64,000 nucleotides of DNA from JAOAFZ01 sp964412815 (lineage in GTDB: Bacteria; Patescibacteriota; Microgenomatia; UBA1406; GWC2-37-13). The stretch spans positions 186,001 through 250,000 of the forward strand of contig CAYPQF010000021.1 of NCBI GenBank assembly GCA_964412815.1. The letters run 5' to 3'. The notes beneath the pieces were generated by a model. The model was not told the DNA's origin and made no database searches. It worked only from the letters and a program-made list of their open reading frames with translations. Of this stretch, positions 50,483 through 59,395 are shown in pieces (the first letter of the stretch is position 1; each line of letters opens with the position of its first letter). The translations under genes and the position numbers were made by a program.

Positions 50483-51250
50483 TTAAACAACGTCTGCAAT
50501 TATACCTTCCAGCTTTTTGAAGATGGTATAAGAAATGATAAGGAAAAGGATTGACACACCAAGTCCGATCAGGAAGCTGGACATATTAAAAACATCCTGT
50601 CCCAGTAATACCTGACGGTACGCATTGATAAAGACCGCCATCGGATTAAGAGCAAAGATCCAGCGATACTGCTCCGGGAACAGTTCAACCGGATAGATGA
50701 CCGGTGTCAGATAAAACCAAAGTCCCAGCACCAGCTGGAACAGATACTGTACATCACGATACAACAGATTAGTAGCTGATAAAAAGAGTGAGAGACCAAA
50801 CGTAAAGAGCAGCTGAACAAACAGAATCGGGAAAAAGAGTAACATATGCCATGAAAAAGGTATCTGAAAAAAGAGCATCATGCCGATAAAAATAACAGAG
50901 GCAATAAAGAAATCGACCAGCTTTGCAGCAAGGGTTGAGATGATCAAAATTTCACGGGGAAAATAGATTTTTTTAATCAGTGCCGCATTTTCCATTAAGA
51001 CCCCGATGGTGCTTCCCAGACTGTTAGCAAACAATGTCCACGGGAGTAAACCGACAAACAGGTAAATCGGATAGGGGACACCCAGATCACTAAACCGGAC
51101 GATCTGCGAAAAGACAAAGCTCATAATGAGCATCTGGAAAAAGGGGTTTAGAATAATCCAGAAGAATCCCAGAAAGGATTGTTTATACCGTGCCCGAATC
51201 TCCCGAAGTGATAGATGTTTGATTAATTCTCCATACTTGAGCAGTTCCAT
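50483..51250 (-). CDS. ABC-2 permease of polysaccharide exporter (Wzm/TagG type)
   Basis: 255 residues with six hydrophobic segments. The N-terminal amphipathic motif LREIRARYKQSFLGFFWIIL is diagnostic of Wzm/TagG permeases. The C-terminal half includes NPMAVFINAYRQVLLGQD. It forms the channel that moves lipid-linked polysaccharide across the membrane, with the ATPase encoded 2 nt upstream. Confidence 0.93.
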   Translation of the reverse strand: MELLKYGELIKHLSLREIRARYKQSFLGFFWIILNPFFQMLIMSFVFSQIVRFSDLGVPYPIYLFVGLLPWTLFANSLGSTIGVLMENAALIKKIYFPREILIISTLAAKLVDFFIASVIFIGMMLFFQIPFSWHMLLFFPILFVQLLFTFGLSLFLSATNLLYRDVQYLFQLVLGLWFYLTPVIYPVELFPEQYRWIFALNPMAVFINAYRQVLLGQDVFNMSSFLIGLGVSILFLIISYTIFKKLEGIIADVV

Positions 51251-51252
51251 AG

Positions 51253-51975
51253 TTATTGCGTTTCTTTGTAACGGGCAATTCCTTCGGTTGTCGGACCATC
51301 ATAGACAACCGTACCGTGATCCAGCATGATCACCCGGTCACAGAATGACGAGACCAGCTCACTATCATGGCTTACGAGAATAATGGTCACGTTATTTTTT
51401 TTGAATTCGTTCATCTTAGTCATACATTTTTGCTGGAAGGCATAATCTCCCACAGAGAGCACTTCGTCGACCAGCAAAATTTCCGGATTAGTAGAGACGG
51501 CAATAGAAAAAGCCAGACGGACGTACATACCGGACGAGTAGTACTTAATTGGAACATCGACAAACTCCTGAATCTCGGCAAATGCAACGATTTCGTCAAA
51601 CCTCCCACGGACTTCTTCCTCTGTCAGTCCAAGAATAATTGAATTGAGATATATGTTTTCACGACCCGAAAGCTCTGGATGAAACCCTGCCCCCAGTTCG
51701 ATTAATGGGGCCAGTTTGCCGTGAACAGTGACCGCACCGGTAGTTGGTTTACTGACCTGTGCGATCAGCTTGAGCAGGGTAGACTTACCCGCTCCATTAC
51801 GGCCGACAATACCGACCGACTCACCTTTATTTATATGAAATGATACATTTTTAAGCGCGTGAACCTGTTCGAGCGTCTTTTCACCATAAAAAAGGGCCTG
51901 GAAAAACTCTTTCAGGGTACGCTGATGCTGCATGAAGTAGTTTTTGTTTACATGTTGTAGCGAAATGGCAGACAT
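51253..51975 (-). CDS. ABC ATPase of polysaccharide exporter (Wzt/TagH type)
   Basis: 240 residues. Walker A GRNGAGKSTLL, signature SSGMYVRLAFSIA, Walker B ILLVDEVLSVGD and H-loop LVSHDSELV are intact. The N-terminal HALKNVSFHINKGESVG part is typical of the Wzt family. It ends right after the nucleotide-binding domain, without the C-terminal carbohydrate-binding domain of Wzt proteins that read chain-terminal caps. Forms the exporter with the Wzm-like permease. Confidence 0.93.
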   Translation of the reverse strand: MSAISLQHVNKNYFMQHQRTLKEFFQALFYGEKTLEQVHALKNVSFHINKGESVGIVGRNGAGKSTLLKLIAQVSKPTTGAVTVHGKLAPLIELGAGFHPELSGRENIYLNSIILGLTEEEVRGRFDEIVAFAEIQEFVDVPIKYYSSGMYVRLAFSIAVSTNPEILLVDEVLSVGDYAFQQKCMTKMNEFKKNNVTIILVSHDSELVSSFCDRVIMLDHGTVVYDGPTTEGIARYKETQ

Positions 51976-52058
51976 ACGTTTAGCTTAATTAAGATATTGT
52001 ACACCTATCGACGCTGAATGTGCGCACAACGTAGCACTTCGGTGAATAGAATTCATAG

Positions 52059-52889
52059 TTAGTGCGACAGCTTTTTTAATAATCCGTTCAAGTTTCTCAG
52101 TCGCTCAACCAGCAGAGATCCACTGTATTTCAGCTTCATCGACAGGGGATAGTGCTTCAGAATAATTCTGATCCAGTTCATCAGATCACGTTGTTGCTTG
52201 TAACTTCCCATACGGGAACTGGTTGCCATATGTGCGTGCGTTACCATAGTACTCGGATCCGGCCCATATTGATAGCCTTTTTTTGCCATCCTGATAGAAA
52301 ACTCGACATCCTCCAGATACGAATGGAATGACTCATCCAGTAATCCAATCTCGAGAAACACCTCACGCTTAATCAGCAGGCAGGTTGCGGACAGCCCGTA
52401 GACGAATCGTGAAGATGGTGCAAAATGACGATACTTTGCATGCAAATAGGTACTTTCTTGATCACGCACGATATGTGCTTTCGCAACTTTGAGATCTACC
52501 GTAAAACCAATGTTCTCTATCGCTCCCTTAGTATCACAGATGACCGGCTGTGTTGCTACATATTCCGGATGAGTATTGAGAAAATCGAGGAGACAGGTGA
52601 TACTATCTGCTTCCAGAATACAGTCGTTATTTAGGATCAATACATACGGCTGGCCTGCTTTACGGATACCTGCATTTACCGCTCCGGTAAAACCACGATT
52701 GCGGGAAAAAGCGATGCGCGTTATTGCAGGATACTCCTTTTTAAGAAAGGCAACCGTGTCGTCATTCGAACCATTATCAATTACCACAACTTCTGCATTT
52801 TTCAGCGGTTTCAACGCCGCCATCAATGCGGGAAGCGATGTCTCAAGTAAGCGTTTGCCGTTGAGTGTGGGGATGATGACGCTTACCAT
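52059..52889 (-). CDS. GT2-family glycosyltransferase
   Basis: 276 residues, GT-A fold: VSVIIPTLNGKRLLETSL at the N-terminus, VVIDNGSNDDTV, and an LILNNDCILEAD segment in the DxD position. The LLDESFHSYLEDVEFSIRM motif in the acceptor part is typical of rhamnosyltransferase-like GT2 enzymes. Cytoplasmic side of the membrane; donor unknown. It is divergent from the methyltransferase gene with a shared palindromic promoter. Confidence 0.88.
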   Translation of the reverse strand: MVSVIIPTLNGKRLLETSLPALMAALKPLKNAEVVVIDNGSNDDTVAFLKKEYPAITRIAFSRNRGFTGAVNAGIRKAGQPYVLILNNDCILEADSITCLLDFLNTHPEYVATQPVICDTKGAIENIGFTVDLKVAKAHIVRDQESTYLHAKYRHFAPSSRFVYGLSATCLLIKREVFLEIGLLDESFHSYLEDVEFSIRMAKKGYQYGPDPSTMVTHAHMATSSRMGSYKQQRDLMNWIRIILKHYPLSMKLKYSGSLLVERLRNLNGLLKKLSH

Positions 52890-52898
52890 ATGTAACCT

Positions 52899-52925
52899 AT
52901 TGTAGCAGAACCCATATGCTACAAT
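52899..52925. promoter_or_regulatory. Palindromic divergent promoter
   Basis: attgtagc (52899-52906) and gctacaat (52918-52925) are perfect inverted copies around 11 nt. Each arm contributes a TACAAT -10 box, one per strand. The plus box ends 6 nt before the ATG at 52932, the minus box 9 nt before the ATG at 52889. Confidence 0.6.
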
Positions 52926-52931
52926 AAACCT

Positions 52932-53876
52932 ATGAGCTCAGCGACATTCGGCAATGTACCCGTTCAATACTTGTATAAACAACAGGAACGGGAATATCAG
53001 GACGACGCAGAACAATTCCTGCACTCCTTTTTCGATAGACCCCAATCAGCTAAACAAGAAGAAATTGATTCCGTTTTGCAAAATGCATCCTGGGCAACGT
53101 ACTATCATTTAACCCCTCAGCGCGAGGTCCTGCTAGACTGGTATCCCTTTAAGGAGGACTCTACTGTCCTGGAGATTGGAGCAGGATGCGGAGCTCTCAC
53201 GGGTATGTATACCCGGAAAGCCAAAAAAGTTATCGCGAACGAGTTGATGCCAACACGAGGTGAGATTATTGCAAAGCGATACGCGGATAAAACGAATCTG
53301 GAGGTTATTATCGGAAACCTCCTGGATATGCCTGACGTACCTCAGGTCGACTATATCTCTGTAATAGGGGTACTTGAATACGCTGGTCGCTTTATCCCTC
53401 ATAATCATACTGACGATCCGTACGAACCCTTCGTTATGTTTTTGCACCAGCTACACCGGTATCTGAAACCGGACGGAAAGATTCTGCTCGCGATCGAAAA
53501 CAAGATCGGCGTAAAGTATGTTGCGGGAGGAAAGGAAGATCACTATGGAGATCTCTTTTCTTCGCTGGAAAACTATCCCAACTACGATGGTATCCGAACA
53601 TTTAGTAAAAGCGAACTGGAAGATGTATTCCATAAGGCCGGATTTAAGCAGACCCAGTTTTTTTATCCATTTCCTGACTACAAACTTCCCACCACTGTCA
53701 TGAGCGAAGAAGGGCTCAATATCTTTAACGGCGCCCTTACCTCGTTTGCGGACATTAAGGATCTGTCACGACCCCGTGTGGTATTGTTTAATGAGATTCC
53801 CTTTATGGCTTCTCTCCAGCAGGAACAGATTCTACCACAGTTTTCGAGCTCATTTTTAGTTGAAGCACAGATATGA
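52932..53876 (+). CDS. SAM-dependent methyltransferase, WbdD-like first half
   Basis: 314 residues. The Rossmann SAM-binding motif I is VLEIGAGCGALTGMYT (about residue 73 on), followed by an acidic strand end (VIANELMP) and DYISVIGVLEY. No membrane segment. The 3' end overlaps the next gene by 4 nt. The order methyltransferase, kinase-like protein, coiled coil, next to an ABC exporter, matches the domain order of the single-chain O-antigen terminator WbdD of E. coli O9a. The methyl acceptor is inferred, not shown. Confidence 0.8.
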   Translation: MSSATFGNVPVQYLYKQQEREYQDDAEQFLHSFFDRPQSAKQEEIDSVLQNASWATYYHLTPQREVLLDWYPFKEDSTVLEIGAGCGALTGMYTRKAKKVIANELMPTRGEIIAKRYADKTNLEVIIGNLLDMPDVPQVDYISVIGVLEYAGRFIPHNHTDDPYEPFVMFLHQLHRYLKPDGKILLAIENKIGVKYVAGGKEDHYGDLFSSLENYPNYDGIRTFSKSELEDVFHKAGFKQTQFFYPFPDYKLPTTVMSEEGLNIFNGALTSFADIKDLSRPRVVLFNEIPFMASLQQEQILPQFSSSFLVEAQI

Positions 53877-54901
53877 AGATTGTCTACGCGCGAGGAAACT
53901 ATATCAAATTACCCCAGTTCCGACTCAAAACTACTATCTATCAAGCAGAGAATGATTATATTGTTCGTAAACAGGCACAAACTGCAGCTTCAATCGCTCA
54001 TATTCAACAATTGATGGATGATGAAAAAACAATTGAAGCTCTGTTTCCATATTATTCTTTTGTTCCGATTCATGAGACCGGTTCAGATTATATCGACTAC
54101 GAATATTTTCCGGAACCGTCCCTGGAAAAACGGATCGAAGAAGCGCTTATTCATCGTTCATTTAATACGGTTTTTGAGTTGTTTCAAACGGGCATCAATA
54201 TGATTGATAAGATGCCAGCAAAACAGCAGGATTTGTACGCATCACTTGAGTTTCCCGCACTCTTTGATCCAGCAAAACAATGGAATACCCACTCTACAGA
54301 ACTGTGCGTCAGTCCTGCGTTATACGATTTGAATTTTGACAACTTGATCGCACGTGCACCGGATGACATCTGGATTATCGACCGTGAATGGTTTTTTACC
54401 TTTCCGGTCCCTGTGGCGTACCTTAAGTTCAGGAGTACATTCTATCTGGCTTCTGCAGTAAAGTCTCTGCTCCAGACCTATGTCTGCCAGGAATTTCCAC
54501 TGATTGAGGTTTATCAAGGTATCTTTATTCCGGAATCCTGGCTTTCCTACATCAAGCTTGATTACAATGATCTACCCCGTTTTGCGGTATATATGATATC
54601 CTTCCAGAACACTGTTAACTGGCAGAAAATTCCACCTAATACATTGGTTGTATCAGAAGATCGGGTCGCTCTTACATCCCGTTCAGAAAACAAAGTGTTA
54701 ACCGACATTGATAGCAATATGGTGATTTTGAACGAAGCTGCGTATATCAATAAGGTCTCAAAACGGAATGGTCAGCGATATAAAGAGTTAATACAGCAGG
54801 TATCACATATGGAAGAGGATATCCGCAATCTTGAGGAAGGGATTAGACAGATAACCGACTCCAAGTTTTACCGTATTGCCCGGTTATTCAAATTAATGTA
54901 A
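53873..54901 (+). CDS. Kinase-fold protein with C-terminal coiled coil, WbdD-like second half
   Basis: 342 residues. Kinase-like landmarks: YIVRK near residue 30 (candidate ATP Lys), YDLNFDNLI with Asp152 and Asn157 at catalytic-loop spacing (D-x4-N), and WIIDREW with Asp170 in the metal-binding position. The usual His before the catalytic Asp is replaced (LYD). The last 45 residues form a coiled coil (YKELIQQVSHMEEDIRNLEE), then SKFYRIARLFKLM, which resembles membrane-proximal tails in polysaccharide enzymes. Translationally coupled to the methyltransferase gene and 2 nt before a glycosyltransferase gene. Confidence 0.65.
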   Translation: MKIVYARGNYIKLPQFRLKTTIYQAENDYIVRKQAQTAASIAHIQQLMDDEKTIEALFPYYSFVPIHETGSDYIDYEYFPEPSLEKRIEEALIHRSFNTVFELFQTGINMIDKMPAKQQDLYASLEFPALFDPAKQWNTHSTELCVSPALYDLNFDNLIARAPDDIWIIDREWFFTFPVPVAYLKFRSTFYLASAVKSLLQTYVCQEFPLIEVYQGIFIPESWLSYIKLDYNDLPRFAVYMISFQNTVNWQKIPPNTLVVSEDRVALTSRSENKVLTDIDSNMVILNEAAYINKVSKRNGQRYKELIQQVSHMEEDIRNLEEGIRQITDSKFYRIARLFKLM

Positions 54902-54903
54902 CT

Positions 54904-56271
54904 ATGTCACACAAAGAACTACAAGCATTTATCAAAGAGCTGGAAGATGTGAACCGGAAAGAAGTTCAACTGGTTGAACTGGCAGCCTACCGCAAGGAGT
55001 TACAAAAACAGATTGCTCAGTTGCGCGGAAGTATTGGTTTTAAGATCTGGCAAGGTCTCAAGAAGCTCAATGGAGCAAAACAGGATAACGGTACCACCAT
55101 ACCGAAGATTGAGACCGACACTCTGAAGTTTGACGCAGTCGAAAAACCTGAAATCTCAATTATTCTGATAACGTATAACAAGTGGGAATATACCGCGCGC
55201 TGTCTCGCATCATTACAACAATATATCCATGGGATACCGTATGAAATTGTGATCATTGATAATAATTCAACGGATCAGACTCCGGCTGAACTAACAAAGA
55301 TACCGAATATCTCTGTTGTGCAGAATACCGAGAATACCGGCTTCTTACAGGCTTGTAACCAAGCAGCCAAACTGGCAAAAGGGACCTATCTCTATTTCCT
55401 TAATAACGACACGTATATCACTAATAATGCAGTACGGCCTCTCTACGACCGGCTCCGCTCAGATGCCAGTATTGGAATCGTCGGCTCCCGGGTCATTTTC
55501 GGTACCACCGGCCAGTTACAAGAAGCCGGGTGTATGGTCTGGAAGGACGGCTCAGCATATGGATACGGTCGAAATGACAATCCGGATAAGCCTGAATACC
55601 GGTTTGCGCGTCCCGTTGATTTTTGTTCGGGGGTATCGCTACTCCTGGCAAAAGAACTGTACCACCGCATTGGAGGATTTGACGAATCGTATGCACCAGC
55701 CTATTACGAAGAAGTAGACCTGTGCCTGAACATCTGGAAGCAGGGCTTACAGGTATATTACGAACCACTCTCGGTTATTTATCACATGGAGTACGGCAGC
55801 AGCAGTCCGGAACAAGCTGTTGCTCAGATGCAAAAAAATCAGAAAAAGTTATTTGAAAAATGGGCACAGGCCCTTGCCGGCAAACCACCCCATCCCGAAG
55901 GAAGCACTATTTTGAAAAACCGGGACCGGCGCACAGGAAAGACTATTCTAGGGATCGTCACCACGTTACAGGACCTGCATGGGGTAGAGCAACAGCTGGC
56001 ACTTCAGAAATTAGCCAGAGACCATCAGATTACGATCTTTGCTATTCAGTCAGAAAATCTGAAGATGATACCGTACCGGAAACGACTTGAAGCTGCCGGC
56101 GTAGAAGTAATGACAGACGAACGTGCTCTGGATCAGTTTTTAATGGAACGCGCGGGACTGTATACCACAGTTGTGGTAAATCCGTTTTATCAGTATGCCT
56201 ATGCTTCGACACTCAACCAGTTCCTTCCAGAGCATACCCTCTATAATAGTTTTACAGACCTGACATTATGA
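54904..56271 (+). CDS. GT2 glycosyltransferase with N-terminal coiled coil
   Basis: 455 residues. Residues 1-60 are a coiled coil ending in RGSIGFKIWQGLKKL, similar in pattern to the tail of the preceding protein. The GT-A domain (about 76-330) has ISIILITYNKWEYTARCL, VIIDNNSTDQT, LYFLNNDTYI and GGFDESYAPAYYEEVDLCL. The last 120 residues are extra and look like part of a GT-B-like or unknown domain. The coiled coils may hold the enzymes of this operon together. Overlaps the next gene by 4 nt. Confidence 0.88.
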   Translation: MSHKELQAFIKELEDVNRKEVQLVELAAYRKELQKQIAQLRGSIGFKIWQGLKKLNGAKQDNGTTIPKIETDTLKFDAVEKPEISIILITYNKWEYTARCLASLQQYIHGIPYEIVIIDNNSTDQTPAELTKIPNISVVQNTENTGFLQACNQAAKLAKGTYLYFLNNDTYITNNAVRPLYDRLRSDASIGIVGSRVIFGTTGQLQEAGCMVWKDGSAYGYGRNDNPDKPEYRFARPVDFCSGVSLLLAKELYHRIGGFDESYAPAYYEEVDLCLNIWKQGLQVYYEPLSVIYHMEYGSSSPEQAVAQMQKNQKKLFEKWAQALAGKPPHPEGSTILKNRDRRTGKTILGIVTTLQDLHGVEQQLALQKLARDHQITIFAIQSENLKMIPYRKRLEAAGVEVMTDERALDQFLMERAGLYTTVVVNPFYQYAYASTLNQFLPEHTLYNSFTDLTL

Positions 56272-57602
56272 AACGTATCCTGATATTTGGTATGGGACCA
56301 CTCCCGATCGATCCATCATCCTATAATCATTCCGGAGGAATCCGCACCATGGGCTTTATCACTGCCATACGGAGCGTTATTCCTGTAGAAGAGATTGATA
56401 TTGTCCTGATACTTCCGAACATTATGGATGCGGAAGACGAACCACTGCCGCGTACCAAGCGAATTCAGGACCTGGAAGTGACCGAGATCACCGAACGGGA
56501 CGCCTATGACGGGTTTATTGACAAAAGACTCCAGAACAATCAGTATGAAGCCGTAGTGGGGGTGACAGCTTTCCCGAACTATATTTTGTCACAAAGTCTG
56601 TATCTGCATACACCGTGGTGGGCTGATCTTCATGGCGATTTTATTGTGGAAGGACAGTCTAAAGCATATATCTACAAAGATAATACCTTTATGTACACCT
56701 TTGTAGATATGCTCCGACAAATCGTGAGAGCTGCGGACTATTTTTCAACCTGTTCAGACCGGCAAAAGTACATGTTGATCGGAGAAATGGCTCTGGAGCA
56801 CCGGTTAAGCCGTGAAAACGAAGGAATCGACCCGGTATATCATATCCCTATTCTGTTTGATCCCGAGAAACGGCCAATTACCCGCACCTTTACTAAAGGA
56901 CAACCACTCAAACTGCTCTGGATCGGTGGATATAACACCTGGTCAGATGTAGAGACCTTATTTAACGGGTTGATCTATGCCATGAAGCAAAATCCGCATA
57001 TTCAATTCATCTCAACAGGGGGAGCCATTGCGGGACACGACGATAAATCCTATACTAACTTCCGGGCAGCAATCGATGCATCTCCGTTTGCGGATAACTT
57101 TACCTTCCATGGATATGTTTCGGATACCAAACTGGACGAACTGATGAAAGAATGCCATGTCGGACTCAATGTGGACCGGTTTAATTACGAAGGAGTCATT
57201 GGAGGCCGTAATCGGGTCAATTCCTTTACCACCTATGGGATGCCGGTCATTACCACCCCAGTCTCTGAGATACCGGCAATCTTAACAGAAGAACAACTGG
57301 TACTGTCATTTGCGCCCGGCAATGCGGAGGAGTTTGGCAACCAGATTCTGTATGCATACGAACACTGGACCGAATGCGAACAGATGGCAGACCGTGCATT
57401 TTCCTTTTTGCAAGAGTACTGTGATGAATCCCGGATTTTTGCCCCGGTAATTGACTGGGTACAAGCGCCCTGCTTTACTCATAAGCCGAAGGATGCAAAT
57501 CCCTATGTCCCGGAAAAGCTGAAGCGTAAGGATAAACAGTTTTTTGCCGATATTCTCAAGTTTGGGTATAAACATGCCCTGGAGAATCTGTTTAGAAGGT
57601 AA
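56268..57602 (+). CDS. GT4-like glycosyltransferase
   Basis: 444 residues, GT-B fold. Early Gly/His loop YNHSGGIRTMGFITAI, central donor-side strand LKLLWIGGYNTWSDVETL and the late VGLNVDRFNYEGVIGGRNRVNSF with the family's acidic donor-binding position. No membrane segment. It is coupled by a 4-nt overlap to the GT2 gene upstream and ends 71 nt before rfbF. Confidence 0.82.
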   Translation: MKRILIFGMGPLPIDPSSYNHSGGIRTMGFITAIRSVIPVEEIDIVLILPNIMDAEDEPLPRTKRIQDLEVTEITERDAYDGFIDKRLQNNQYEAVVGVTAFPNYILSQSLYLHTPWWADLHGDFIVEGQSKAYIYKDNTFMYTFVDMLRQIVRAADYFSTCSDRQKYMLIGEMALEHRLSRENEGIDPVYHIPILFDPEKRPITRTFTKGQPLKLLWIGGYNTWSDVETLFNGLIYAMKQNPHIQFISTGGAIAGHDDKSYTNFRAAIDASPFADNFTFHGYVSDTKLDELMKECHVGLNVDRFNYEGVIGGRNRVNSFTTYGMPVITTPVSEIPAILTEEQLVLSFAPGNAEEFGNQILYAYEHWTECEQMADRAFSFLQEYCDESRIFAPVIDWVQAPCFTHKPKDANPYVPEKLKRKDKQFFADILKFGYKHALENLFRR

Positions 57603-57673
57603 GTACCGTTCCTAGGTTGGCAAAAGTAAATAACACCAGATATAATATCCCAAGATATTACTTACAGATACTC

Positions 57674-58450
57674 ATGAAAACAATTATTCTTTGTGGAGGA
57701 CAAGGAACTCGATTAAAGGAAGAAACTGAGTTCAAGCCGAAACCAATGGTTCTCATTGGTGGTAAACCTGTGCTTTGGCATATCATGAAGATTTATTCCC
57801 ACTACGGATACAATGAATTTATCCTCGCACTCGGGTATAAAGCAGAGTATATTAAAGATTACTTCCTGAATCAGAAAGCTTACACTCACGATTTCACGAT
57901 TGATACCGCGACACACCAGACAACATACCATTTTGACATGAGCAGAAACAATGACAATTTCAAGATTACATTTGTCGATACAGGCCTGGAGACACTACCT
58001 GGAGAGCGAATTTTGAGATGCAAAGACTATATACCGAAAGATGAAGATGAGTTTATGGTTACCTATGGAGATGGCGTATCAAATATCAATATTAAAGAGC
58101 TTGTGGCTTTTCATTCAAAACATAACCGGCTTGCAACTCTAACGGGAATTCATCCTATATCAAAATATGGTTTGATTGAAGCTGGATCAGATGGGACAGT
58201 TTCTTCTTTTATTGAAAAACCCCTGTTGTCAGATTGGGTAAACGGAGGATTTATGGTTTTTAAAAAACAAGCATTTGAGTATTTTCAGTCAGGGGAAACA
58301 GAGCATCCAGCACTGGTAAGACTTGCTGAAAAAAAACAACTCTCTTTTTACCAGCATGAGGATTTCTGGATGTCGGTCGATACTTATAAAGAATTAGAAA
58401 CATTAAACTCTATCTGGAAGGAGAAAAAACCATGGAAAATCTGGACTTAA
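57674..58450 (+). CDS. rfbF: Glucose-1-phosphate cytidylyltransferase
   Basis: 258 residues from MKTIILCGGQGTRLKEETE, the nucleotidyltransferase signature. Also FKPKPMVLIGGKPVLWHIMK and YGDGVSNIN with the metal-binding Asp, and EKPLLSDWVNGGFMVF typical of RfbF. It makes CDP-glucose from CTP and glucose-1-phosphate, the first step to CDP-3,6-dideoxyhexoses. The upstream frame is open but lacks homology. TATAAT lies about 30 nt before the ATG. Its end overlaps rfbG. From here on the DNA is visibly AT-richer than the core genes. Confidence 0.93.
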   Translation: MKTIILCGGQGTRLKEETEFKPKPMVLIGGKPVLWHIMKIYSHYGYNEFILALGYKAEYIKDYFLNQKAYTHDFTIDTATHQTTYHFDMSRNNDNFKITFVDTGLETLPGERILRCKDYIPKDEDEFMVTYGDGVSNINIKELVAFHSKHNRLATLTGIHPISKYGLIEAGSDGTVSSFIEKPLLSDWVNGGFMVFKKQAFEYFQSGETEHPALVRLAEKKQLSFYQHEDFWMSVDTYKELETLNSIWKEKKPWKIWT

Positions 58451-59391
58451 AGAATACCTCTGTACTGGTTACCGGTGGAACGGGTTTTGCCGGCGCACAC
58501 CTGGTAGAACAACTGGTTGAACGTGGAGCACAAGTGTTTGTTACGTATCGAACAGCAAACCCTCGCTCCTACTTTTATACACAGAAACTGGAAAAAAAAG
58601 TTGCACTGCTCCAACTTGATATCCGAAACGCACCCTTGGTCGAAGAAATGGTTATTAAACATCGTATTCAGATAATCTTTCATTTGGCAGCACAACCACT
58701 CGTTGAAGCTGCCTATGTACTTCCACGACATACCTTGGAAACGAATATCATCGGTACAATCAATATTCTGGAGGCAGCTCGTCTTTCAAAAGATATCCAG
58801 GGTGTAATAGTGGCATCTTCTGATAAATCCTACGGCATCTGTCAGGGTGAAAAATATACCGAAACTGACCCGTTGCAAGGGATACAGCCGTATGAGGTTT
58901 CGAAATCTGCGGCGGATCTGATTTGCAATTCATATGCAAAGACCTACGATCTTCCTATTGTAATTACCCGATTTGGGAACATCTATGGAGAGGGAGATCT
59001 AAACTTTTCCCGTATTATCCCGGGAATTATGAAAGCACTCATAAGAAGGGAAACATTATATCTTCGGAGTAACGGGACCCTGGTACGCGATTATCTGCAC
59101 GTTAAAGATGTCGCAAAAGGATATATTCTTCTTGCAGAACAAATCTCAAGAACAAAAGGAGAAGCATACAACTTCGGTTCAAATGATACCCTAAGTGTAC
59201 TGGACCTTATTTTCAGAATACAATCAGTGCTTAACCAGAAGGTTGAGTTTCAAATCTTGAATCAAGCTACCAACGAAATACCCTATCAGTCACTCAACTT
59301 TGAAAAGGTATCACAACTCGGGTGGAACAATACATATTCAATTGAGTCATCGATTGCTGCAATTTTTAATTGGTACAAAAATACAATCTAA
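58432..59391 (+). CDS. rfbG: CDP-glucose 4,6-dehydratase
   Basis: 319 residues. Extended SDR: VLVTGGTGFAGAHLVEQL (NAD loop), FHLAAQPLVEAAY, ASSDKSYG with the Ser/Asp active-site region, and YEVSKSAAD (YxxxK). The SSDK and DPLQGIQPYEVSK pattern fits the RfbG branch. It converts CDP-glucose to CDP-4-dehydro-6-deoxyglucose. An AAGGAG site inside rfbF, 8 nt before the ATG, supports the start. Overlaps rfbF by 19 nt. Confidence 0.88.
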   Translation: MENLDLKNTSVLVTGGTGFAGAHLVEQLVERGAQVFVTYRTANPRSYFYTQKLEKKVALLQLDIRNAPLVEEMVIKHRIQIIFHLAAQPLVEAAYVLPRHTLETNIIGTINILEAARLSKDIQGVIVASSDKSYGICQGEKYTETDPLQGIQPYEVSKSAADLICNSYAKTYDLPIVITRFGNIYGEGDLNFSRIIPGIMKALIRRETLYLRSNGTLVRDYLHVKDVAKGYILLAEQISRTKGEAYNFGSNDTLSVLDLIFRIQSVLNQKVEFQILNQATNEIPYQSLNFEKVSQLGWNNTYSIESSIAAIFNWYKNTI

Positions 59392-59395
59392 AACT

